Positions 33,401 to 43,509 of a DNA stretch of 64,000 nt are shown piece by piece. The DNA lies in assembly GCA_030247855.1 (NCBI GenBank), contig JAPDRN010000002.1, forward strand, positions 558,001 to 622,000, read 5' to 3'. Under the pieces are notes generated by a model. That model worked only from the letters and a program-made list of their open reading frames with translations, was not told where the DNA came from and did not search any database. The DNA comes from Knufia peltigerae (taxonomy: Eukaryota > Ascomycota > Eurotiomycetes > Chaetothyriales > Trichomeriaceae). Numbering within the stretch: position 1 is the stretch's first letter; the number at the start of each line of letters is the position of its first letter. The position numbers were made by a program, and so were the translations under genes.

Positions 33401-34934
33401 CGACATGCAGCCAAGGTCGGCCAGCAATCTCCACTGGAATTTGCTGGTGACAGTGCTGAATGCACCACTTGCTTTCTTCACACGGACGGACATGGGCTCT
33501 ATTATCAATCGCTTCAGTCAGGATATGACTCTTGTGGACAATGATCTGCCATTTGCGTATGCCGACACTATTTTGTCGCTTGCGGCCTGTCTTATGGGCC
33601 TTGGGATTTTGCTCGCGTCGGGCTCTACCTATTTCATTCCGGTGGTGCCGGCCTTACTTGTTGCTCTATACACGCTTCAAAAATACTATCTGAGAACGAG
33701 TCGCCAGATACGACTTCTTGATCTGGAGGAGAAGGCCCCACTGTATACCTGGTTCGGTGAAACTTCTTCAGGAGTAGCAACCATACGTGCCTTTTCTTGG
33801 AGTGAAAAATTCTTTGACCGAAACTTGGAGCTTCTGGATCGAAGTCAGCGTCCGTTTTATTGCATGTACTGCATCCAAAGATGGCTAGCCCTTGTTCTGG
33901 ACATGATGGTGGCAGCCATGGTCATTATTCTGATGGCAATTGTGGTGGTGAAAAGACATACTATCCAGCCTGGACTTGTTGGGCTCGGTCTCCTGAGTAC
34001 GGTCGATCTAGGTGTAAACCTCACCAGCGTTGTCAAGGAGTGGACGGATTTGGAGACGAGTCTTGGTGCTATTTCTCGCCTGAAGGAGTTTGTCAAAATC
34101 ACACGCCCGGAACATCAAGCGTGCGAAGTTGATGACGTCGAGGCTGAGTGGCCGCAGAAAGGAAAGATTACTTTCTCTCGGTTCGGTGCCAGCTACTCTG
34201 AAGATTCTGGACTTGTCCTCAAAGGTGTCAACCTGCAAATTCGACCAGGCGAGAAGGTTGGTGTGTGTGGAAGATCTGGGAGCGGCAAAAGCTCCCTGCT
34301 CTCCAGCCTTTTCCACCTGCTTGAGTTTCGGACGGGTTACATCGAGATCGATGGTGCCGACATAGCTCGAATACCGAGGGAGACTCTCCGCTCGAGGATC
34401 AATGTCATCCCTCAGGAACCGTGGTGGGTGTCGACCGAAACCGTGAGGTTCAACATGGACCCGTGGACCGCTACCATATCTAAGACTCATTCCGAGACCG
34501 AGATTTTTGGTGGCCACGGTCACCATCAACAATCATCAGATGATGCAGCCTTCATCTCGGCTCTCAGACAGTGCCAGATCTGGCACATTATCGAATCTCA
34601 AGGAGGTCTCGATGCGACCATGACTCCCAACTTCCTCAGCCACGGTCAGAGGCAGTTGTTTTGTCTCGCTAGAGCGCTGGTCAGACGCTGCAAGATCGTG
34701 GTTCTAGACGAAATCAGCGCCCACGTCGATGTCGAGACCGACAGACTCATGCAGAAGCTCATCCACGAACGGTTCCAGGATTGTACTGTCATCACTGTGG
34801 CACATCGTCTGAACACCATAGATACTTGTGATCGTATCGTCGTACTAAGTCAAGGACAAGTCGTGGAGGTCGGGAAACCTCAGGAGCTGCTGAGGTCGCA
34901 AAACAGCTGGTTTAAAGAGTTGTATGAGTCTTGA
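30416..34934 (+). CDS. ABCC-type (MRP-like) full-length ABC transporter
   Basis: Exon 1 30416-30634, intron 30635-30686 (52 nt), exon 2 30687-34934; 1488 aa. Layout is TMD0-like hydrophobic N-terminus, TMD1, NBD1, TMD2, NBD2. NBD1 (about 625-850) has Walker A GPVGCGKST, signature LSGGQKQRLG and Walker B LLILDD, where Asp replaces the catalytic Glu. NBD2 (about 1240-1485) has Walker A GRSGSGKSS, a variant signature LSHGQRQL and Walker B VVLDE. This asymmetry, with one degenerate ATP site, is usual in ABCC proteins. The family exports conjugated or bulky organic anions and drugs at the plasma or vacuolar membrane. No biosynthetic core gene lies next to it. Confidence 0.95.
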
Positions 34935-35852
34935 TGGTCAGGGCCTGAGGAACCAGACCAGCGGATAGATGGTATGTACGAATTAAATAGGCATCAAAGG
35001 GATAAATTTAGAATCTAGTATGTATTGAGATGCCCTTTAGACCTATCATACATGTCGGGCGACAATGCCTTTCAGGACAAGTGCCAACGAGAGTCAATAT
35101 ATCTAAAGCATAGTATGGCTCCCGCCTGGATGTCTCGGGAGGGCTGTGCCGTGTCCGTCTACTCGAAGAGCAAAGAGCAAAGATCAGGGTGGCCTTTGTT
35201 TTCTCCAATGCCCACCCACATACAATTCGTCTAGCGCCATACATCCGTACCGTGCGTCGAGTGAGGGCGACCACTCGGTGGGACGTCTGCATTCTGCCGA
35301 CATCTCATGCATCGTTAAACTCTCTGGGTCAAATTCAGGGACGCCGTCGTTGTCGACGAGAAGACGTAAAATCGTCGCGTGACTCGTTGAGGTGTGTCTT
35401 TCAAGAATGGACGGCGATAAGGACTCTCTCCGTAGATACTGACTTGCCGTTCAAGCTGGTAAATCAGTTCGCATAGTCAACCAGTCTCAGCTCAAGAGAC
35501 AGGGTTGCCAGGGTGGTGATGATGGTGATTTCGATGGCGATGACAAAAGTACACATATCGGCTGAAAGATACATGGTGCCAGGAGGTGATCCGAAAAAAA
35601 AAGCCTCTCGGATGAGGGGAGCGTACAATGAGACGGCCTTTGGAAGAGCGCAACGAGTTCCCCGTCTCGACATGGTCATTGCCAACTTTCAAGGAAATGC
35701 GAGCAGAGTGTACTAGTGCCATGTGAAGGGGCAAAGAAAGCAAACGCTGCCTCCTTTTCTGGCAAGTCCTACAGCGCAGCGGTCTGATGGTGGTGGTGGC
35801 GGCGGTGGTAGAGACCCGAGGAAAAAGGGAGAAGGTGACCAGTCACTGTCAG
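34935..35852. other. intergenic, convergent 3' ends
   Basis: 918 bp between the ABC transporter and the WD40 gene. Holds a short GGT/GGC-rich tract at about 35787-35808. No gene seen. Confidence 0.5.
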
Positions 35853-37245
35853 TCAGTATGGTCGATATCTTGTATCGGTCGATCCTCCTTTCTTGGATTT
35901 GGGAGTCTTGATCGTCGGTGACGACGACGCGGTCTGGGCGGCCTCCTTGGGTCTGAATGCCATGATTCTACCATCCTCACCGGCGGTGAAGATGACTCCA
36001 TTCTGGTAAACGCATGGTCAGCAAAGAAGGGAAGCGCGAATACGAAAAAAGTTGTTTACTGACCGCTTCGTCTGGAAAAATGGAGCGAACAACTTCTTCC
36101 CCGTGGGCGTTTTCAAGCACGATCCGCTGGCTAGGGTCGAGTGGTCTACCTCGTTGGAGTTTGACAAGGTCCACACGAGATTTACTGCATGATACCGGCG
36201 AGTTAGTAAATTGTGGTAGCTTTGAGATAGGTCACCTGCACGAGGACAACGACGACGAAGAAGAAGAAGAAGACGAATTACTCACCTATGCGAACCGCAG
36301 GCGACCACGTAATCTGGACCGGTGGGAAAGACATCAATCACATATTCGCAGGGGACGGCAGGCCGCAAGTCGCCAAATTGGTCTGGAGACGGCTCGATCG
36401 TCGGATCTGTTTCTTCCTCCTCCAAGGTCAAGGAATGGAGGGCGAGGTTCTGGTCCGAACTCAGGGCGTAGAGATCCGAACCTCCCAAAAAGCCTGCTTT
36501 GTGAATGGGCCCGTGGTTGACTGCCTGCAGGAGACTGTCCTCTTCTTCCACGATTTGGGTGTCGAAGAGACTGACCAAGCCATCGTCTCCGCCGGCAAGC
36601 AACACATTGTCTCTTGTGGGATGGAAATCGAGCGCCGTTATCTCGTCATTCAATTCGGTGTTTTGCCAACGCTTTCGCATCTGTCTCCGGTCCCTGCGGT
36701 CGTAGATCTCAGCTGGTCGTATCCACAATTGAACCAAGAGAACATCCGGGTGCTAAAGCGATCCGACGAAAGGGGGTACGTGTACACCTACCATACCGAC
36801 ACAATTGCATCAGTACCCACCGCCACGTCGTTTTCTCTGCATGCTACTGCATGAGCTGGTTTGCCTAGAACGAAGGAGAAATTCGAATCAGCAAGAGAGA
36901 AAAGGTGTGGGCACATGAAAGAGCGCATTGTCACTGACCGGTCTCAAAGTGTCCGACCGTGGTCTGGGTACGAGTATCTACGAGGACAACATTGCCGTCA
37001 CGCCCGGCACAAACGGCAATCCTTCCTGCGTCCGAAGAGACCAGCGACGTGAGACCGCGCGGGACACCCTGCACCGTGGACACAGGAGAAGTGTTCAGGG
37101 TACCCCTGTCCTGCAGGATGAGCAGCTCGTCTGCCGAAGTGATGGCCGCCATCGCTTGATCAGCGAGTGGTGTAATTGAGAAAACGTAGACATCTTTTTG
37201 TCCCGACGGGGCGCGGCTCGCTAACCCCTCGCAGATTTGTATCAT
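35853..37245 (-). CDS. WD40 repeat protein, WDR89-like
   Basis: Five exons: 37245-36939, 36864-36797, 36752-36286, 36184-36064 and 36002-35853; introns of 44-101 nt; 370 aa. The exons give a continuous beta-propeller pattern: GRIAVCAGRDGNVVLVDTRT, AVGTDAIVSHPDVLLVQLWI, then the stretch DEITALDFHPTRDNVLLAGGDDGLVSLFDT, which is the best WDR89-like signature, and finally NGVIFTAGEDGRIMAFRP. The tail is Ser/Lys-rich (SPTIKTPKSKKGG). WD40 propellers act as binding platforms; WDR89 homologues are poorly characterised, so no role is assigned. The start ATG at 37245 is the first in frame. The 44-nt second intron is among the shortest in the window. Confidence 0.82.
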
Positions 37246-37816
37246 GTCGAATGATGTTTCCGACTGTGACAGAATGAGGAACTTCCCTGTCGTTGGTACA
37301 GTCTACGGTGTGCGTCGACCTTCTGCGTGTCACTATGATGAAAAATCTTGGATGGTGGTTGATTCCAGGTTTGGCCTAGTTCGGTCTAGTCACCAGCCTA
37401 GCAGGATGTTTAACCAATAAACGCCCCCTTTACCCCCTACGCTTCCAATGGACTTTTCTATTCCATGAATTCACATCAAGCCGGTATCTCTCTCTACAGA
37501 GTCAAACTACGGTTGGAAAGACGTAGGTCGATCAAGGCAACATTTTTCCTCAACCGACAGGAACAGATGAGGTGGAATGGTCCAAACAGTGAGCAATACA
37601 CATCCCAGCGCCTTCACGGTTCGAAAAGACGGCGAGTCCGGATGTACATGAAATTACGCTTCGTCAAACCCTGGTCCGAGTCTTGCTGTAGATAACAGTA
37701 CACGATCGAACCCAATCCCTACTGGTCAATGGGGGCAGAGAAGCAATCCAAGACATGTGATGCTTCAAGCAGCTGCAGTAGACATTGTCCTGCTGATTCC
37801 ACCGAGCCAGACCAAG

Positions 37817-38946
37817 TCACATCAATGACCACGTCCACCAGCATGTGAAAGTTATCGAGAAAGACCGAAGCCATCTCGTTTGACCTTCGTATTCGAGTAC
37901 TTTGAGGTGAAGATCTGACCCTGTCTAGGGCAGTGTATTCCCTTGATCTTGCAAGCATTGCTGAAGCCGGGGCCAGTTCACTTACCAATTCAAAGGACTC
38001 GCCAAGAGAGATGTCAACATGGATCATGCTTGCAGCGTAGAGTGTGTAAAGCATGGTTCATTGGTCCTGAGGCATGTCAGACGCTACCAACGTGCTTTGC
38101 CGTTGGGTACCATTCTGTCGGGTCGGACTGAGACAGTCAAAATAGCCGCTCCATTTCCTTCTGGTGATGGCCAGACGAACTAGATATGCAGAGGACTTAG
38201 GGTGTACACCAGTCCTGCTTCGTTCGCCTGCGTCCGATATTTCAATGGTTGACGTGGACATTGACAGGGGTGTACCCAAAGCTTCATCCAGGCTGTATGG
38301 ATCCACAAGGACAGACTTTGCAGCCTTGCCTACCGACTTCATTTCTAGTAAGAAAGTGGTACGAAAGCGAATCAACGAGAGATCGTCATTCGAGTAGCCA
38401 GACTCCAGCTGTGCGGTTTGGCGAATTGTAGGAAGAGCGGCAGCTCTTGAGGCGAAATGTAACAGTGGCCGTCCATGAAGTCTCTGGCGTTCCCAGGATG
38501 CGTGTCTCTGCACGAGAAGGGATCGACGGCATAGCACCAGTCTGAGCCCAAAGGTCGACTGACACCAGCAAATGGCCGTCTGCAACCGTCTGAAAGAGGC
38601 ATCGACCTCGGGAGTAGTTCAGGGTGGTTGACAGCGATGACGAGGCAGCTAGAAGCTGATGAATTGTCTCATAGCAAGTGTTCGATTGCGCCCAGTGAGC
38701 GTCCTCGAAGAGGACGAGCGACGGGGGTGGTTGATGCCTAATAACAAGGCGGGAAGAGCGAGAGGAAATGCAGCCTGGTGGCTCATGGTAGCAACAGAGG
38801 CACCTAAGTTTAGTGTCAATGAATTGACAATCGTCCTCATTAGGGCACGAGTCTGCGCCTAGACTGCTTAGAGAATCCCAAAATATGCACCTACTAGGGA
38901 CCCCTGATGATTGACCATCGCCTATTCCCGGGCGCCTCCCCTCCAA
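37817..38946 (-). other. probable spliced minus-strand gene, exon structure unresolved
   Basis: Several overlapping minus-strand frames of 110-190 codons cover this stretch, none complete alone. The best local evidence is a clean intron at 37925-37985 (GTAAGT...CCCTAG, 61 nt). Splicing it joins ISLGESFEL to TGSDLHLKVLEYEGQTRW and LRSFSITFTCWW, ending at a TGA at 37817-37819. Further upstream, a branch-point/acceptor pair (TTTGACTG...CTCAG) is seen near 38125. I could not chain the exons to an ATG without a stop and do not recognise the product. It may be a small lineage-specific gene with many introns, or a decaying one. Confidence 0.3.
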
Positions 38947-40308
38947 TTTCTACCCACACCGTCCAATCCGATCTACCTCGTCGTCCCAACGCAGTGGTTC
39001 GACCGCTCTTTCTGCAATCACAATCATCCTTGCAAGGAACACGCAAGCTAAGCGAATGTGACAGGATGGAATGGCGATGAGCAGATCTACGACGTCCAAG
39101 CAACCCTCCCTCGAGCGATTCAGCCAGCCCATCATGCCCTATCCCACCTCCTCCTCGCTGACCGTGAAGCCACCGGCTCACACCACAGGAAAGGAAGAAA
39201 AGAAAGTGGGACACTATAGAAGAGATGGTTCTTCCACCCTCGAGCTGTGAGGTCTGAGCGGACGATTGCTCCCGAGATATCTGGATACACGAAAAGTAAT
39301 TAAGCGAGACCACGGCCTCCATTCAAGCCCACTACTCACCTCACTCCGTAACGATCTCTTGAATTATATATTTGTTTCTGAATGTCGCTAACAAGAGACT
39401 GATCCTACTTACTATTGAGCCAGTCGTTTGAAACAGACTTACCTTGGGTTCTTTTCTGGACGACATCTGTCTCTCTACACCACCACCATACTGTACGGCC
39501 CTGACCCAGACTTAGTCATACACCAAATCACCATTAGGACAGCATTGGGTACTCGCGAGCGTTTCCATAGCTTCGTTCCAAGTACTTCAAGTCCCGACAT
39601 CTTGGATCACAGCTTCTCGAAAACACTGTACCGGTACGGGGAATCATCGAAGGATTATTACAGGACAACATCTGCAGTCTCACCAAGATCGTTTGAGATT
39701 CCTCCAGCAAGTTGGGTTTTATATCATCTCCACCAAGCCACTTTGACTCGCCCTAATCGCAGTCCAACATCGATAGACTGTGCACCGCTAGGACTATACT
39801 GGAGGACTATTGTCTACTCCATTCAGCTCCATCCAGGATCCACCATCGGTATTCCTCCGCTGTCCACTACGCCGAACAAAGCTTGCCGCAAAATACCTAT
39901 TGGGTCCTGGGGCGAAGCTCTGGATTCTTTCACAGTTTGCAGACCACTAACCCTTCTTCTACCCAGCCTCTCAAGACTTGGACTCTGCCGGCTCAGAGGG
40001 AACCATTCACTATATATATCACTTATCAGGCTTGGCGGGCATTGCGGCGGCGTTTCCCTGATCGACAAAGGCTCTCTTCTAGCCGGCACTTCGGCAGCTA
40101 ACGTTGCGCTTGGTCTGAACTAAGAACCGATTCGCCTCTCGAACTTTTTTCTTACGAGAGGATCGATTCGTTACATCTGTGGCTGTTTCTTGCCAACCTG
40201 TCGCCCTCGTGCGGCTCAGTCCAGGGTTTCAGGAGATCATCGTCAACTTCTATCCCATTGATTAGACCGTCTGATCGACCCATCCGTGCCCGGAAGTGCG
40301 AAGAGGGA
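38947..40308. other. upstream region of the LaeA-like gene
   Basis: About 1.4 kb before the methyltransferase start. A plus-strand open frame (39428-40123, 231 codons) has no family resemblance and is probably leader or intergenic. A hairpin lies at 40135-40161. A one-mismatch copy of the recurrent word lies near 39343. Confidence 0.4.
40135..40161 (+). repeat. 7-bp inverted repeat (hairpin) upstream of LaeA-like gene
   Basis: CCTCTCG at 40135-40141 and CGAGAGG at 40155-40161 enclose a 13-nt T-rich loop. The hairpin is bracketed by a direct repeat, CGATTCG, just before and after. It lies about 150 nt before the methyltransferase ATG, so possibly in its 5' UTR. Confidence 0.5.
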
Positions 40309-41345
40309 ATGGCGGCGGGCTTCTTGGCCAATATGCCTGGCAGGCAGGCAGTCCAGGAGTACGGTAGACTCTATGGGACCTTTAGAAGGTAAGTTCATGA
40401 AGCCCACGTGGTAATATTTCGTGCATGGTGCTGATGTACGACCCTAGAGGTCAATATATGCTCCCTCATGACCGCATGGAAGCCGACAGGCTCGATACCA
40501 TGGAAGAGATGATTTCCCAGTGCAGACCCCCGGGCGACTCGAGGTTCACGTCTGTCAACCTTGAGCCCATGAGAAAGGGTGCACAGCCGCTTGAGGAAAG
40601 AGTACGCATCCTTGACCTCGGCTGTGGGTCGGGGATATGGATGAACAAAATGGCAAGGTACCTACCCAATGCTGAAATCGTCGGTCTCGATCTTCATTAC
40701 CAGGCGGCCGACTTTGTACCGCCCAACGTTTCCATCAGAGCCCCGTGGGATTATGAAGCCCCGTGGGCGCTGGGGGAAGAGTCATGGGACATGATCCATC
40801 TTCAAATGGGCCAAGGCAGTGTAGCCGACTGGATCGGTCTGTACCAGAAGGTCATTCGCCATCTCGTCCCGGGCACGGGCGTCTTTGAGCAGGCCGAGAT
40901 CGACTTTGAACCCCGATGCGACGACGGCTCGCTGCCGCCGGACGCGAGACTGGTGGACTGGTGGCACCGATATCTCAAAGGATCCTACGATATCATCGGT
41001 CGACGAATCACGTACGAACCCAATACCGGAGAGATGCTCAAAGCCGTCGGGTTCAGGGCAGATGACATCAACCACCAAGTGTACCGTATCCCTCTGAGGC
41101 CGACGGACCCGGATTCTTCGCGCTTAGGCGCCCTTTGGCAGATTTCCATGGCGTCTGGAGATGATGCCGCCCTCCACTGTGGCCTGGAAGCTATGAGCCT
41201 CAGACCCTTGTGTAGTCTGAACGGCTGGCCTGCCGAGCATGTGAAACGCTTGTGTCAGGAAGCAAGTCAAGACGCCGCGCATCCGGCCGTGAATGCTTAC
41301 AATAATCTTCACATCTGGACAGCACGGGCTCCTCCCAAGTCATGA
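40309..41345 (+). CDS. LaeA-like SAM-dependent methyltransferase
   Basis: Exon 1 40309-40388, intron 40389-40447 (59 nt), exon 2 40448-41345; 325 aa. The splice joins YGRLYGTFRR to GQYMLPHDRMEADRLD, the N-terminal pattern of the LaeA/velvet-associated methyltransferases. SAM motif I is ILDLGCGSGIW (about residues 80-90), motif II EIVGLDLHY. Further family-typical blocks are PWDYEAPWALGEESWDMIHL and EQAEIDFEPRCDDGSLP. LaeA works in the nucleus with VeA and VelB to control secondary metabolism and development. Fungi have several LaeA-like paralogues, so whether this is the true LaeA orthologue or a paralogue is open. Confidence 0.88.
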
Positions 41346-42152
41346 GTCCACAATCATTGGGAGCGATTCACCAAATTGGAGGCTTGGATGTTGAGAAATA
41401 AAGTCTCGCATTCTGACTGAAAACGACTGGATATTTGGGCAAGGTCACCATGGCACCGCGGTAGTCCCACGCAACATGCAAAGCAGCGCCGGGCTCGGCT
41501 TGCGGAGCTTTGAGAATTGGAAGGGGCAACTTGCCTTGCATTTATCCAAAGTCATTACAAGTTGGATGGGAATTTCTCTTATGATGTCCTTTTCCTATCT
41601 CCCAAAAGCTGTCCGTGTCCAGGTTTTGGGTCGATTTGTTGAAAAAGGCTGGGGAATACATTGCACGAGAAGACAGAAGAACGAGGACGAGGACGATGAC
41701 AACGACGATGATCGATGATGATGAAACGTAGGATTTCTTTTGGGCATTTTTGGAACTCTAGTTGGTGCCGGAGCCAAGTACACACAACACACACTCCTTT
41801 ATGCAGCACCAACTCAGGGCCAGTTCCTTTTCTTGTCTTCCTCATAAATCTAGCCGATTCTGACATACGCAATTCATTTCGCTTTCAATCTCAACTTTGT
41901 GTGTGACTAGGAAACTGATCCAGTTGCTGTGCTTCATGGCTCGTGCGTGTGTCTATGTGCGGAAGAGTTCTCATATCAGGTTGCCTAACGAAACCCTTCT
42001 TGAGATGAGACAAGTCACCCTCCTCGCACCCACACAACGTCATGCGAGGACCCCGGCATACCGTTCTCCGTAAACTACCACAGCCCACCCCACGACGCTC
42101 CCAACAAACACCCAAATCACACTCACAATCGCATTTGCAAGGTCAGGTGCAT
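41346..42152. other. intergenic, convergent 3' ends
   Basis: 807 bp between the LaeA-like gene and RPL20. A GA-rich/GAC repeat patch at about 41676-41715 is low complexity. No gene seen. Confidence 0.5.
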
Positions 42153-43161
42153 CTATGCAAACGTGCTCGGTCGGTTGGGGACGAACAGCTTCTTGGAGGC
42201 GGTGCTGCGGTGAGGGAGAGGGAATTTGAGGTTCTTGGAGATCAATTGCTTGATGTATGGTCGCTTGACGTCGTTGGGGTTGGTGACTTCGACAACCTTG
42301 AGGATCTGTTTTGGCAGTTTCGTTAGTACATCATGTCTCTCCAGCCAAGCGCATTCCCAATAACCTCATTTTGTCTTCTCTGTGAAGGGAGGGGTTGCGC
42401 CAAAAAAAAAACATAAGGAGAAAACGTACGTGAATGGACCTAAAACGGGCACGATGTCTAGCCGCCATATCCTGGTAGAGGGCTTCGACGGCGTCGGTGC
42501 GGCTCATCTCACGGTACTCCTTGTACATGTTGTGAGTGCCGGAGCGGGAATCGTATCGGATCCAGATGCCAAAGTTCTTGACCTTGAGGGGGCGCTTCTC
42601 GTGGATGACGTTCAGCGAGACGATCTCGCCGTTGGACTTCTTGACCTTTCGCAGCTTCATGAGGAAGTACCAGAAGCGGGACTTGGCGACCACGGTGTTG
42701 GGAGCGAAGATTCGCATGCGGTACAGCTTCGGGGTCGGGTTGGCATCCGTGGGCAGGTGGCGCCCGATGACCTGGTATTCTTGAAGACGACCTGAGAAGA
42801 AGAGAAGATTCCTTGTCAGTATCTTTCGACATTTTTTCTTGGGTCAAATTGAACGTTTCTTGGAGAGTCCGTGAAAATGCGAGGGCCGCGAAAGAAACAA
42901 AATTTTATGCGGATGGTCAAAGGTTTCCCAATGCCTTCGAGACAACATCGAACGTAGCAAGACCAGTGATGTGACTTCCTCTTGACGATTGACTGCATGT
43001 GGAACGGGCAATCCAACACCTTCTCATTCCAAAACGTGCTGTCGACTCTTGCTCTCGGCTCTTGCTCTGTTTGTTCGCGGGTTCTCGCAAAGGGAATATT
43101 TCGCTCGTGGTCGCGGGAGAGACTCGTGAAAGTAGAAATGATGCAAGGTTGACTTACCCAT
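42153..43161 (-). CDS. RPL20: 60S ribosomal protein eL20 (L18a/L20)
   Basis: Coding exons 43161-43158 (only four bases, ATGG), 42791-42430 and 42305-42153; 172 aa, the normal length. Introns are 366 nt (42792-43157) and 124 nt (42306-42429). The sequence MGRLQEYQVIGRHLP, MRIFAPNTVVAKSRFWYFL and KNFGIWIRYDSRSGTHNMYKEY is a clear eL20 match, ending KLFVPNRPSTFA. It is a structural component of the large cytosolic ribosomal subunit. A further intron probably lies just before the start codon (see 43162-43210). Long first introns near the ATG are common in fungal ribosomal protein genes. It is divergent from CSN12. Confidence 0.95.
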
Positions 43162-43210
43162 CTATAAAATGTTAGCATCTGAATCTACTCAGTGGTAGGA
43201 TCAAACATAC
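43162..43210 (-). other. RPL20: putative 5' UTR intron of RPL20
   Basis: On the minus strand the leader reads CAAG then GTATGT, a branch-point-like GCTAACA, and TTTATAG directly before the ATG. Donor, branch site and acceptor are all near-consensus and the length (49 nt) is typical. If spliced, the exon holding the start codon is only four bases long. Confidence 0.6.
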
Positions 43211-43509
43211 CTTGACTGTTTCTGATCGGCCTCAAGTTGTTGTCGTTGTCGATGTGGAATTGCTGCGATAATCAAAAACTTGACCCGGTCGATGAAAGTG
43301 CAATTGATGCCAAGGCTGAGATTTGTGCGCAGCCAGACGTCTTGGCAAGAAATTGGTGGTGCCGACATCTGATTGGTCAGTGGGTTTCTCCCATTCTCAT
43401 TTGTCTGTCAGAGGACCCCCAACGTCAACAACAACTGGAAACGTCGTAGGGTTAGGTAGGAAAGCAAACACTGTTTCCAAGGCTGATTGGAACATCAGTG
43501 TCTGTCAAG

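Noticed and set aside
38649..38840. VLFEDAHWA-like segment as an AAA-type Walker B
   Set aside because: No Walker A or other ATPase motifs nearby; judged a chance resemblance within the unresolved gene region.
39428..40123. 231-codon plus-strand open frame upstream of the LaeA-like gene
   Set aside because: No family-like segments, unusual composition and no clean start context; more likely leader or intergenic sequence.
42792..43157. snoRNA inside the 366-nt RPL20 intron
   Set aside because: No convincing pair of C/D boxes or H/ACA motifs was found on either strand.
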